A DNA stretch of 64,000 nt from Sphingomonadales bacterium (GCA_025362295.1 JANYGX010000008.1:36483-100482); one strand, 5' to 3'. Numbered from the stretch's first letter, positions 1 to 8,162 are shown. A program made the numbers and translations. Notes: generated by a model not told the origin, from the sequence alone.

Positions 1-1219
1 AGGCCGTGTTGTTGGGTGGGTTTGAGTCAATGTAGCCCGATGGCAGTGTGAGGTTTGCTGTGTTTGTCGAAGCCGAACTCGTGGCTGTGACACCGGTCAC
101 CGGAATAAGAAAATCCACCTGTTGGCCAATGGCAAGACCTGCCGTTGTGCATGTTACAGTCTGGCCAAGCTTGCTGCATCCTGCAGGTGGTGCACCGACT
201 GTAAAATTAGCCGCTATAGCATCAGAAATCTGAGTACCAGCAGGTACAACTTGCGGACCGTTATTGAGAATACTAAGGGTGATTGTGGCGTTGCTGCCGA
301 CAATGGTGATTGCAGGCATGGATTTAAGCGCCTGCAAATCACTGCCAGCCGTAATGGCTGTGGTCGCCAACGGCGATGTGTTGTTGTTAGGGTTGGGATC
401 AAGCACTTGCGGATCAGTTATTCTTACACTGGCAATGCTGGACACATTACCAGCCACAGCCGACACAGCCTTGCCGTTGATGGTAAGCACTGGATAATCA
501 GCGCCAATAGCCGCTGCAGCGCCTGAATAACCACAGGTAACAACCGTGCCAGCCAGGCTGCATGTCCAGCCCGTGCCAGAGTAGCCTTGATAAAGGTAAT
601 CAGCTGTCGCTGGCAGATTTTCTGTTATCTCTATGGCAGATGTCGTGTTTGGCCCAGCGTTATGCGCTGTCAGGGTATAATTAAGTACTGAACCCGCTGG
701 TATTGATGCAGCGGATGCGACATTTGTAACGGATATATCAGCGCCAGATTTTACGGACGGTGTGACGGTAAGCGAATCATTTGCTGTGTTGGAATCAGTA
801 TTTCCAAAAGCTGATACGGTTGCTTTTGTGTTAGCACTACCAGGTGCGCTGGCTTTGGCCGTAAAGCTGAAAATTTGAGTGTTTGCCACACCGACAGCCA
901 GTGGTGTCGGCAACGTGCAGGTGAGCGTCTGGCTTCCGGCAACACCGCTTAAAACGCAGTAGCTCGGATAATTAACCGGAGCACCAACAGTAAATTTTGG
1001 CGAAATATTGACCGTTACAACGGCGTTATTGACAGATGTAGGACCGGAATTATCCACTTGAATTGTGAAAACGGCATCCGCGCCATTTGCGACAGGATCA
1101 GACGACACAGAGTAATTTGTAATCTGTAAATCACTGGCAAAAGCAGTGGCGCCTGCAAAAAAAACAGACAGCATCACAAAAGCGCGCACGCACGCAAACT
1201 GACGTAGCTTTAAACCCAC
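1..1219 (-). CDS. Secreted DUF11-repeat protein (partial, 3' end outside window)
   Basis: The minus-strand frame is open from position 1219 to the window edge (406 codons seen). I chose the GTG at 1219 because a GAAGG ribosome binding site lies 8 nt upstream and the first 28 residues form a clean signal peptide (basic MGLKLRQF, hydrophobic core, ATAFA before SDLQ). The mature part shows about three tandem units of roughly 125 residues. They contain phrases such as DNSGPTSVNN, HNAGPNTTSA and LNNGPQVVPA, and end in Asn-rich strings such as DPNPNNNT and DSNPPNNT. This is the DUF11 (COG1361) conserved-repeat pattern, an Ig-like beta-sandwich found in large bacterial surface or secreted proteins. 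Likely role: exported structural or adhesive protein. The C-terminus, and so any anchor, is not visible. Confidence 0.8.
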   Translation of the reverse strand, partial: MGLKLRQFACVRAFVMLSVFFAGATAFASDLQITNYSVSSDPVANGADAVFTIQVDNSGPTSVNNAVVTVNISPKFTVGAPVNYPSYCVLSGVAGSQTLTCTLPTPLAVGVANTQIFSFTAKASAPGSANTKATVSAFGNTDSNTANDSLTVTPSVKSGADISVTNVASAASIPAGSVLNYTLTAHNAGPNTTSAIEITENLPATADYLYQGYSGTGWTCSLAGTVVTCGYSGAAAAIGADYPVLTINGKAVSAVAGNVSSIASVRITDPQVLDPNPNNNTSPLATTAITAGSDLQALKSMPAITIVGSNATITLSILNNGPQVVPAGTQISDAIAANFTVGAPPAGCSKLGQTVTCTTAGLAIGQQVDFLIPVTGVTATSSASTNTANLTLPSGYIDSNPPNNTA

Positions 1220-1357
1220 AACACAACCCTTCACATGGTGCCTTGATAGACACATTTCCCACCTGAAGGATTAGCTTAATAGAGTTAACAAAAAGTTAGG
1301 TACGATCCAAAATTTATAATGATTGTATAATTATTATAGAAATTACCTCGGCTTATA
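1220..1357. other. Intergenic: leader of the DUF11 gene and tail of the Crp-like gene
   Basis: AT-rich spacer. It must carry the promoter of the minus-strand DUF11 gene and the 3' end of the Crp-like transcript. Near 1318-1340 is an A/T-only imperfect inverted repeat (ATAAT...ATTAT). It is too poor in GC to call a terminator with confidence. No gene is seen. Confidence 0.4.
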
Positions 1358-2080
1358 TTAAGCAGAGAGGTTATCGCCACCACCATTTTCAATGCGTTCA
1401 ATCAGTTTACAAACATCTTTGACTATAATATTTTTTGGCTGTTTTATAATCAATCCGGCATCGGCAAGGCGGCTTATTTCCCGCGTTACGGCCTCGCGCT
1501 GGGCTCCTATCAATGACGCGATTTCCGAATGGTTTGGCATTGGCGAAATTGTCGCCTGATTGTCTTGAATGCCTGCGGCTATGGCCAGTTTGAGAATTTC
1601 CGCATCAATTCGGAATGGCACGGTTACCGTTGTCAGCGTGAACAATCGCCCACTTAAATCCCGCACACGGGCGGCCATATCCCCCAGCAGGTTGCGACAC
1701 AGCGCCGGCGATGCCTTCAGCACCGAATGAAATTTTTCAGCTGATATGCAGCCTACCGTTGCCGGTGTGATGGCCATGATGCTGACAGAACGTGGGGCAC
1801 TGTCAAGAGCGGCAAGTTCGCCAAAATAATTGCCAGCGATCAGTTGCCTATAGCTAACCTCCCTACCCGCTGCCGAATATTGGTGGACCAGCAAGGTGCC
1901 CGCGAAAAGCAGATAAAAATCTGTGCTGCTATCCATATGATGGATGATAATTTCGCCTTTTTCATAGCCTGAAAATTTTAGATGATCAAAAAGCAGGCGC
2001 CTGTCGATTTCAGGAATATCCTGGAACAAGTGAAATATATTCAGCGTTTCAAATCGCGGTGATATTTTGATGTTGAGCAT
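1358..2080 (-). CDS. Crp/Fnr-family transcription regulator
   Basis: A 240-residue cyclic-nucleotide-binding plus winged-helix regulator. The N-terminal half is a cNMP-binding beta-roll with an intact phosphate-binding cassette: FGELAALDSAPRSVS at about residues 86-100, keeping the Glu and Arg that contact the ribose and cyclic phosphate in cAMP/cGMP-binding members. The C-terminal half has the HTH (about 185-225: SEIASLIGAQREAVTREISRL). There is no N-terminal Cys cluster, so it is not an iron-sulfur FNR. The frame could also start at a GTG at 2086; I prefer the ATG at 2080. It is divergent from the TIR gene, with 102 nt between starts. Seen: an intact ligand cassette. Inferred: it may respond to the cyclic nucleotide made by the cyclase encoded at 4772-6538. 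Confidence 0.88.
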   Translation of the reverse strand: MLNIKISPRFETLNIFHLFQDIPEIDRRLLFDHLKFSGYEKGEIIIHHMDSSTDFYLLFAGTLLVHQYSAAGREVSYRQLIAGNYFGELAALDSAPRSVSIMAITPATVGCISAEKFHSVLKASPALCRNLLGDMAARVRDLSGRLFTLTTVTVPFRIDAEILKLAIAAGIQDNQATISPMPNHSEIASLIGAQREAVTREISRLADAGLIIKQPKNIIVKDVCKLIERIENGGGDNLSA

Positions 2081-2119
2081 AAACACTCGATATCTCTTGT
2101 AATTTCAAGGTTTAATAAT

Positions 2120-2136
2120 GTATATTATAAATATAC
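2120..2136. promoter_or_regulatory. AT-rich palindrome between divergent crp-like and TIR genes
   Basis: GTATATT and AATATAC are perfect 7-bp arms around a 3-nt centre, midway between the two divergent start codons. It is a plausible operator for the Crp-like regulator, although it does not match the E. coli CRP or FNR half-sites. It could also be chance in AT-rich promoter DNA. Confidence 0.35.
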
Positions 2137-2182
2137 AGGTTGTTGTTGCTGATGTGTAAGTTGTATCCACTTGAGGTCATAC

Positions 2183-4324
2183 ATGCATCAAACGTTCTTT
2201 TACAAGGCTTTCATAAGTTACAGCCATGAAGATCATAAGCACGCCGTGTGGTTGCATAAAGCGCTTGAAACCTATTCCATTCCGAAACACTTGCGACATA
2301 GCAGCGGCTCAAAAAGTTTGGCACCTATTTTCAGGGACAGGGCCGAACTCCCTGCCAATGCCAATTTAACAGAAATCATCAAAACGGCTCTTGCAAAATC
2401 TGAGTTCTTGATTGTCGTATGCTCGCCAGCGGCAGCGGCATCGCAGTGGGTTGGTTTGGAAATAATGGAATTTCAACGCTTGCATGGCGATACCAATATT
2501 CTTGGCATTATCGTTGGTGGATGCCCCTCGGCAGAGGAGACACATAAGCAGTGTTTTCCTCATGCCATGCGTTTTGTTATGGGTAAGGATGGTCTGCTTT
2601 CAGCGGTGCCGCGTGAACCCATAGCGGCTGATCTGCGCGCCGGTGGTGATGGCAAACGACTAGTCAAGCTTAAACTGGTGGCAGGCCTGCTTGGGGTTGG
2701 GCTTGATCAAATAGTCCAGCGTGACAGCAAACGCCGCCACCGCGCTATGACATTTATCACAGCCAGTGCCGTAACGGCCATGCTAGTTATGGGCTACTTG
2801 ATGTGGGCAGCCGTTGATTCGCGACGTCAAGCAGAGGCTAGACGCGCAGAGTCAGAGGATTTGGTAGCATTCATGTTGGGTGATCTCAGGCAAAAACTAG
2901 AACCGGTTGGACGGCTTGAGTTGCTGGGAGCTGTGAGCGGCAAAATTCTGGCGCATTATGCCAAAGAGTCTGCGAACGATATGAGCAACAGCAATTTGCA
3001 GCAAAAAGCCAAGGCGTTAACGTTGCTTGGAGACATTGAAAACCAGCGCGGTGACAAGAAAGCAGCATACACTACAGTTGAGCAAGCAAGCGCCGTTACA
3101 AGTGAGTTGGTCCGGCGGCAACCCAGCAATCAGCAGTATATATTTGATCATGCCCAAAACGAGTTCTGGCGCGGGCAAGTTATGATGGATAGCGGCAATA
3201 ACACTGCAGCTGACCAGGCATTTTTGAATTATGAAAATTTGGCACAACGCTTGGTGTTATTGGCACCCAATAATTTCAAATGGCAGCTTGAGGTGGCCTA
3301 TGCACAGCTTAATCGCGGTGCTTTGTTACTTGAGGAGAACCAGCCAGCGTTGGCACTGGCTAAATTTGAACAGTCTTACGAGATACAACAAAGAATGCCA
3401 AGCCATGCAATAAATCGCACACAGCTCAAAGAGAAAGCCAACACGCTTGTGTGGAAAGCAGATGCACTCAACCGTTTGCTGAGATTGCCAGAAGCGGCGG
3501 CTGTGCTTGATACAGACATATCAGAGTATCAAGATCTCCTGAAACAAGACCCCAAAGACGAACAGATCAATGGTGCGTTGCAGTCCGTACGCATTAATAA
3601 AGCATTGATTACAGCGGCGCTTGGCAATACAGCGGAAGCTATTCATGAGCTTGAAAGCACACTGGTTGTTTTTGGCTATCTTGTAAACCGCGACCCGCAA
3701 AATCAGGATTGGCGGGAACGACTGATATCAACGCAACATGTATTGGCGGAAATGCTTCTCGAAAATAATAAAGCAGAGCAAGCGAAATATATACTGGGTA
3801 GCGCAAGTAAGGGTATTGAGACATTCGAAAAAAACTCGAAAGACAGTGATTTTTGGAGACAAAAACTGAAGGTAAAGAATACCTGTCTTTCGTCTGTGTT
3901 GCTTTTCTCACAAAAACGTTACGCTCTTGCTGTTGCGACTATGGACGCTGCAATAGAAAGCTCTATGCACACGCGCTATTCTATAAAAGCCGACGATATG
4001 GTGTCACGTAACTTAGGGCTGATGTTTTATATTCAAGGCGAAATTGGTAATGCCATGAACGATCAAAAAATGGCACACAGTAATTGGCAACAGGCGTTTG
4101 AACAACTTAAACCCTATAAATATACCGGTGAGGCCAGAGACCGCGATACTTTGGCACGAGCAGAATATCGATTGGGTAATATTGAAGCTGCCCTGAAGAT
4201 AAAAAACCAGCTTGATCAAAATGGATACAAGTATCCCGCCTATTTGCTGTTCTGGAAAAACAGAAAACCAGAAACAGCAATGATCAATAACTTTAAACCC
4301 TTAACGGAGCACAATCATGATTAA
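2183..4324 (+). CDS. TIR domain - transmembrane - TPR protein
   Basis: 713 residues from the ATG at 2183, chosen because GAGG lies 6 nt upstream (a TTG at 2171 is also in frame). Residues about 5-130 are a bacterial TIR domain: KAFISYSHED at the start, FRDRAEL, then SQWVGLEIMEF with W89 and E93 at the position of the catalytic Glu of NAD-cleaving TIRs. One transmembrane helix follows a basic stretch at about 190-212 (MTFITASAVTAMLVMGYLMW). After it come FMLGDLRQKLEPVGRLELL and many TPR-like helical pairs to the C-terminus. Expected topology: TIR in the cytoplasm, TPR part beyond the membrane helix. It overlaps the next gene by 8 nt, so the two are probably translationally coupled. Family knowledge: TIR domains can hydrolyse or cyclise NAD. 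Whether this one does is untested. Confidence 0.88.
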   Translation: MHQTFFYKAFISYSHEDHKHAVWLHKALETYSIPKHLRHSSGSKSLAPIFRDRAELPANANLTEIIKTALAKSEFLIVVCSPAAAASQWVGLEIMEFQRLHGDTNILGIIVGGCPSAEETHKQCFPHAMRFVMGKDGLLSAVPREPIAADLRAGGDGKRLVKLKLVAGLLGVGLDQIVQRDSKRRHRAMTFITASAVTAMLVMGYLMWAAVDSRRQAEARRAESEDLVAFMLGDLRQKLEPVGRLELLGAVSGKILAHYAKESANDMSNSNLQQKAKALTLLGDIENQRGDKKAAYTTVEQASAVTSELVRRQPSNQQYIFDHAQNEFWRGQVMMDSGNNTAADQAFLNYENLAQRLVLLAPNNFKWQLEVAYAQLNRGALLLEENQPALALAKFEQSYEIQQRMPSHAINRTQLKEKANTLVWKADALNRLLRLPEAAAVLDTDISEYQDLLKQDPKDEQINGALQSVRINKALITAALGNTAEAIHELESTLVVFGYLVNRDPQNQDWRERLISTQHVLAEMLLENNKAEQAKYILGSASKGIETFEKNSKDSDFWRQKLKVKNTCLSSVLLFSQKRYALAVATMDAAIESSMHTRYSIKADDMVSRNLGLMFYIQGEIGNAMNDQKMAHSNWQQAFEQLKPYKYTGEARDRDTLARAEYRLGNIEAALKIKNQLDQNGYKYPAYLLFWKNRKPETAMINNFKPLTEHNHD

Positions 4325-4754
4325 CTACAAGACTGTTAAAAGTGTTATCGATATTAAAATTTGTTTTTCCAAGCTCGGATTTTCCACGTGTGTTCAATAC
4401 ACTGAAGAAGCTCTTGAGAATGCACCTGAATGCACAAATAATGTACGTGACGATCTGGGCTTTACGTTTCCGGTTTATGCGCTGAGCAAGCTTCAATTCA
4501 GTTTTGATGGTACGCTTGCAGGATGGCAGTTTGATTTAAACCCAGTGAGATTCAAAACCTTTCCTGGTGAAGAGTTTTCAGCACCCATACCGCTGCTTGA
4601 AAACGGGGATCGCAATTTTGATTTTCCTGCCATAAAGCTTGCACTTATTAATTATTTTCTCAAACCTGGTAATTACGTGTTTGATCTTCACATGTTAGAT
4701 CCAGCAGGTAATAAAATAATTATTGATCCGACAGTAAGTCATCATCACCCTTAA
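4317..4754 (+). CDS. Hypothetical protein, 145 aa, in TIR/cyclase operon
   Basis: I do not recognise the family. The ATG lies inside the last codons of the TIR gene (8-nt overlap) and the stop is 17 nt before the cyclase gene, so it is almost certainly a real member of a three-gene operon. There is no signal peptide or membrane helix. The protein is acidic with alternating hydrophobic residues (LQFSFDGTLAGWQFDL, NYVFDLHMLD), suggesting a small all-beta fold, and ends IIIDPTVSHHHP with three consecutive His. A regulator, chaperone or substrate of the TIR/cyclase pair are all open possibilities; the sequence does not decide. Confidence 0.75.
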   Translation: MINYKTVKSVIDIKICFSKLGFSTCVQYTEEALENAPECTNNVRDDLGFTFPVYALSKLQFSFDGTLAGWQFDLNPVRFKTFPGEEFSAPIPLLENGDRNFDFPAIKLALINYFLKPGNYVFDLHMLDPAGNKIIIDPTVSHHHP

Positions 4755-4771
4755 ACTCTACATTCACTGCA

Positions 4772-6538
4772 ATGTCATCTGATCACATCACGCCCAACCA
4801 GCTCACCGATCTCATGCGTCGCGGCGAGGTGATTGCTGCATATGATCTTGCCCTCTCACATTTACAGCAAAACATAAATTCTATACATGATCGTTACATT
4901 GCTGTATTATGTTTGGCTCGAGCAGGTGCAAGTCAGCGCGCACGACATGAATTTTGCCGTTTGGAACTTGATAAAATCACGGATAACGAAACAATTATCG
5001 CACTTGACGCAAGGTTGTGGAAAGATGTTGCTCTAAACAGTCGTGGCACAGAGCGCCATTTCTGTGCAGAACAGTCTGCAGCACTTTATAGCAAAGCCTA
5101 TGATTTAACCGGCGAGCATTATCCAGGGATCAACATGGCCACGATGATGCTTCTGGCTGGTGTTGGACTTCAGGCAAAAAAAACGGCACGCCAGATACTA
5201 TCTTTGTTATCAAGCCAAACGCGGAAGCATGGCGAGGACGCATATTATCAAGCCGCCACAGCCGCTGAAGCACATCTGCTGCTTGAGGATGTTGCTGCTG
5301 CTGTTGCCGCATTGTCTGTGGCTATTGGTTGCGACCCCAAGAATTACAGTGCCCACGCTACTACCCTGCGACAGCTTGAATTGATCGCCGATGAAACAGC
5401 ATTGGATATTTCAGCACTAGATCCATTGAGACCACCTAACGTCGTGCATTTCACCGGACATATTTTTGCAGTCGATGATGTGCCAGCGGATTATAGTGGA
5501 GCAATTTTTGAAGCTTTAAAAGCCGAACATATCGGATTTGGCTATGGGGCACTGGCCGCTGGCGCTGACATCATTTTTGCTGAATGCTTGCTCGCCATGG
5601 GAGCTGAGTTACACGTGATATTTCCGCTCAATCAGGCCTCATTTATTGAAACGTCTGTACAACCTTTTGGTAACGCCTGGGTTGGGCGATTTCATGATTG
5701 TCTCGCGCGTGCTACTTCTGTGCGCTTTGCAGCGAAAGATTCCTACATAGGAGACGATCGTGTGTTTGCTTATGCCAGTCAATACGCCATGGGTGCAGCT
5801 ATTTTGCGCGCCAACAGCCTAGCCACTCACGCTGTGCAAATTGCCGTGTGGGACGGCAAGCAAAGCAGCCACAATGCCGGCACGTCACGGGATATTGAAT
5901 ACTGGCAACAAACCCGTTTCCGACAGAATATAATCACGCTGGAGCATACGCGCACAAAACCTTATCCCAACCTGACTGGTGTGCAACCTTTTGAAGATAC
6001 ACGGGCGATGAAGGCAATGCTGTTTGGCGACATTCAAGGATTTGGTGCACTCAACGATCAACAAATTCCACAATTCTTCAAAACCGTGATGGCACCGCAT
6101 GCCCAGCTGTGTCGCGAACTCACATCGCCCGCCTTTCACTCTGAAACATGGGGGGACGGCGTATTTTTGGTGTTCAACAGTGTTGCCGATGCAGCGATTG
6201 CAGCCCTTGCCTTGCTTGAACATCATGCACGTCTGCCACTTGAAGAGGCTGGCCTTCCCGCCACACTTGGCCTACGGATTGCTGGCCACTACGGTCCTGT
6301 TCACATTGGCACCAACCCGTTTTTACTGACCAAAGCCGTGGTTGGCAGCCATGTGGTGGTGGCAGCTCGAATTGAGCCTGATGTGCCAGCCGGATCATGC
6401 TATGTCAGCGAACCATTTGCCTGTGCACTGGCTGCGCACAGTGAACAGATTTTCAGTTGCAGCTATGTGGGCCGCACGCATGAGCGTAAAAACTTTGCTC
6501 CATTGCCAGTGTTCAATCTACAACGCAAATTAATTTAA
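4772..6538 (+). CDS. TPR - SLOG-like - class III nucleotidyl cyclase
   Basis: 588 residues in three parts. About 1-210 is helical and TPR-like. About 223-365 is a Rossmann/SLOG-like domain: VVHFTGHIF, then GFGYGALAAGADIIFAECLL and GAELHVIFPL, with the Gly-rich turn and AGADIIFAE helix of the SLOG (LOG/DprA) superfamily. About 412-585 is a class III nucleotidyl cyclase domain with both metal Asp residues (LFGDIQGFG, D420; ETWGDGVF, D462) and the transition-state Arg (AARIEP, R533). Three usually diagnostic sites differ: E458 where adenylyl cyclases have Lys, A522 where they have Asp, V529 where the catalytic Asn is usual. The product nucleotide therefore cannot be read from sequence. Third gene of the TIR operon. 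Confidence 0.85.
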   Translation: MSSDHITPNQLTDLMRRGEVIAAYDLALSHLQQNINSIHDRYIAVLCLARAGASQRARHEFCRLELDKITDNETIIALDARLWKDVALNSRGTERHFCAEQSAALYSKAYDLTGEHYPGINMATMMLLAGVGLQAKKTARQILSLLSSQTRKHGEDAYYQAATAAEAHLLLEDVAAAVAALSVAIGCDPKNYSAHATTLRQLELIADETALDISALDPLRPPNVVHFTGHIFAVDDVPADYSGAIFEALKAEHIGFGYGALAAGADIIFAECLLAMGAELHVIFPLNQASFIETSVQPFGNAWVGRFHDCLARATSVRFAAKDSYIGDDRVFAYASQYAMGAAILRANSLATHAVQIAVWDGKQSSHNAGTSRDIEYWQQTRFRQNIITLEHTRTKPYPNLTGVQPFEDTRAMKAMLFGDIQGFGALNDQQIPQFFKTVMAPHAQLCRELTSPAFHSETWGDGVFLVFNSVADAAIAALALLEHHARLPLEEAGLPATLGLRIAGHYGPVHIGTNPFLLTKAVVGSHVVVAARIEPDVPAGSCYVSEPFACALAAHSEQIFSCSYVGRTHERKNFAPLPVFNLQRKLI

Positions 6539-6549
6539 AAAAGGGTGAT

Positions 6550-6566
6550 GGGTCAGTTTGAATTTC
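6550..6566 (+). repeat. Inverted repeat, left copy (17 bp)
   Basis: GGGTCAGTTTGAATTTC, matching the reverse complement of 8127-8143 at 16 of 17 bases. The two copies bracket the membrane protein and TetR genes. It looks like the end of a small mobile unit or IS remnant, but no transposase lies between the copies. Confidence 0.55.
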
Positions 6567-6661
6567 CGATTTAGGTAGGTCGCGGTGTATCTGGCTCTGG
6601 AATCGCCCATGGGGTTGCCGGACATTCGAAATACTGGTTTCCGGCCCTGAGCTTACTGATT

Positions 6662-7417
6662 TTACAAATCGCTACCGACAGCGTGAGACGGAGCAAAGCT
6701 GGTTGCAAGCCAGACCGCGACCAATAAATACCAGATAAACTGACCTGCAATCGCCCATAGCAATGTATGTGGGGTAAGAGTTGTTATAGTGCGAACCAGG
6801 AGCCATAATTGTAATGCGCCCAGCCCAATTCCGAGATGTGCCACGAGCCAAGCCAGCATTGCGCCTGTCCCGGCGAATGCAGATCCATATAGGCGCAAAC
6901 GATCATGGACTAAAAACTCGGCGGACCACAGCAACGTCGCCAGTGCCATCAACAAAAAGCTCAATTTCGTGAAAACCTGCACGCAAATTCCCGAAAGCGT
7001 TAACATTGTGATGACTGGGGCAAGGCACGCAGACGCGCCGGTAGGGCAACGTGCAGCCACCTCTGGAATTGCAAAGCCGTCAAATGTCATTGCAACGAAA
7101 CTCATCACGAGCGCCAAGCACTGAGCTATGATTGCAACAGTTACAATCGGTTTGCCGAAACCGCGCTGCCGGGAAAACTGGATCAACCCGGCTGTCAACA
7201 GCAGCAATGCAACCATTATCGCGCCGTGGATGATTTGGGCGCTTGAGGTTGCTCTGACGATCGTCGCCACTGCCTCCTCTTTGCTTTGTCCCATCGCTGT
7301 GGGGTGATGGGCAATGGCAACCACGACGGCCAAGCACGGTAATGCAATCATTGCGGCGGCAATTCGGTTGAACATTGGGATGATGCCAACGGCGGTGGGG
7401 TGAGGTACGTTTTTCAT
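6662..7417 (-). CDS. Integral membrane protein of unknown function
   Basis: 251 residues with about six hydrophobic segments (for example MFNRIAAAMIALPCLAVVVA, GAIMVALLLLTAGLI, LWAIAGQFIWYLLVAVWLA) and short polar loops. The loop ARCPTGASACL carries two Cys. I do not recognise a characterised family. It is divergent from the TetR gene; the 80-nt gap holds a palindrome (7471-7486), so it is the likely target of that repressor. A small-molecule exporter or stress membrane protein would fit that arrangement, but nothing in the sequence shows transport. Confidence 0.7.
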   Translation of the reverse strand: MKNVPHPTAVGIIPMFNRIAAAMIALPCLAVVVAIAHHPTAMGQSKEEAVATIVRATSSAQIIHGAIMVALLLLTAGLIQFSRQRGFGKPIVTVAIIAQCLALVMSFVAMTFDGFAIPEVAARCPTGASACLAPVITMLTLSGICVQVFTKLSFLLMALATLLWSAEFLVHDRLRLYGSAFAGTGAMLAWLVAHLGIGLGALQLWLLVRTITTLTPHTLLWAIAGQFIWYLLVAVWLATSFAPSHAVGSDL

Positions 7418-7470
7418 GTAATTCGTATAAACGAGAGAGCGGACTCATTCCCGGACAATAATTGCCATTT

Positions 7471-7486
7471 TGTCCGTTATCGGATA
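7471..7486. promoter_or_regulatory. Probable TetR operator
   Basis: TGTCCG-TTAT-CGGATA is a 16-bp imperfect palindrome placed 12 nt before the TetR start codon and 54 nt before the divergent membrane gene. A second TGTCC half is present inverted at 7453-7457 (GGACA). Placement is typical for autoregulation by a TetR repressor. Confidence 0.5.
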
Positions 7487-7497
7487 AATATAGTATT

Positions 7498-8067
7498 ATG
7501 TCGATAAAACAAACTTCCACATCAAAGGTGCCGGATCGGCGGGTTGTGCGTACCCGCAAGGCAATACGCGATGCGTTCGTCAAAATGATGTTTAAAGACG
7601 GCTACAGCTCGATCTCGGCAACCAAGATTGCTGCTGAAGCCAACATTAGCCGCTCAACATTTTACCAGCATTATACCGACTGCGATGCCCTGCTTTCTGA
7701 AAGTATTGGAGGCCTGTTCGAAGACCTGGCCAGTGCTTGCCTGCGCCATAATGGAAAAGTCACCATTGAACAGCTCTGTGCGCATTTTTGGCAGGGACGG
7801 CATCTGACCCGTGATATCCTCACTGGACAAAGCGGCACGAAGTTGACGCAATTGCTGGCTGACAAATTTCTCGCGAATTTGATTCAAGACAAGGCGAACC
7901 GTCGCCAAGCAGAAGGGCTAGCGATCTTCCTTGCAGCGGGAAACATTGGAGTCTTGTTGGGTTGGCTTACAGGAAGGGTGCAGGGAAACGCTGATGAAAT
8001 CGCGATGCTCATTCATGGTGCTTCGTTTTGCGCTGCTAATGCACCATCACAAAATGATGCAGTTTGA
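7498..8067 (+). CDS. TetR/AcrR-family transcription regulator
   Basis: 189 residues from the ATG at 7498; a longer frame begins at 7462 but would run through the operator. The N-terminal HTH is clear (RRVVRTRKAIRDAFVKMMFKD, then ISATKIAAEANISRSTFYQHYTDCDALL), with the family's STFYQHY recognition-helix end. The C-terminal ligand domain is divergent, as usual. Likely a local repressor of itself and of the divergent membrane protein. Confidence 0.88.
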   Translation: MSIKQTSTSKVPDRRVVRTRKAIRDAFVKMMFKDGYSSISATKIAAEANISRSTFYQHYTDCDALLSESIGGLFEDLASACLRHNGKVTIEQLCAHFWQGRHLTRDILTGQSGTKLTQLLADKFLANLIQDKANRRQAEGLAIFLAAGNIGVLLGWLTGRVQGNADEIAMLIHGASFCAANAPSQNDAV

Positions 8068-8126
8068 ACGGCAGCTATCAGTTTGGAATGCCGTGCTGTC
8101 AGACGTCCGAAATTGGACAAGAAGCA

Positions 8127-8143
8127 GAAATTCAAACTGAACC
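8127..8143 (-). repeat. Inverted repeat, right copy (17 bp)
   Basis: Reads GGTTCAGTTTGAATTTC on the minus strand, one mismatch from 6550-6566. The flank at 8101-8126 (TCCGAAATTGGACAAGAAGC) resembles the outer end of IS3-like elements by eye only, which I cannot confirm. Confidence 0.5.
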
Positions 8144-8162
8144 ACTACATAAAAAAGAATTA

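Noticed and set aside
122..526. Plus-strand frame at the window start
   Set aside because: It is antisense to the DUF11 repeats, which have a signal peptide and clear repeat structure.
1358..6538. Direct assignment as a known Pycsar or Thoeris system
   Set aside because: The TIR protein has no cNMP-binding or SLOG domain, and no ThsA-like NADase is present; the parts are arranged differently from both.
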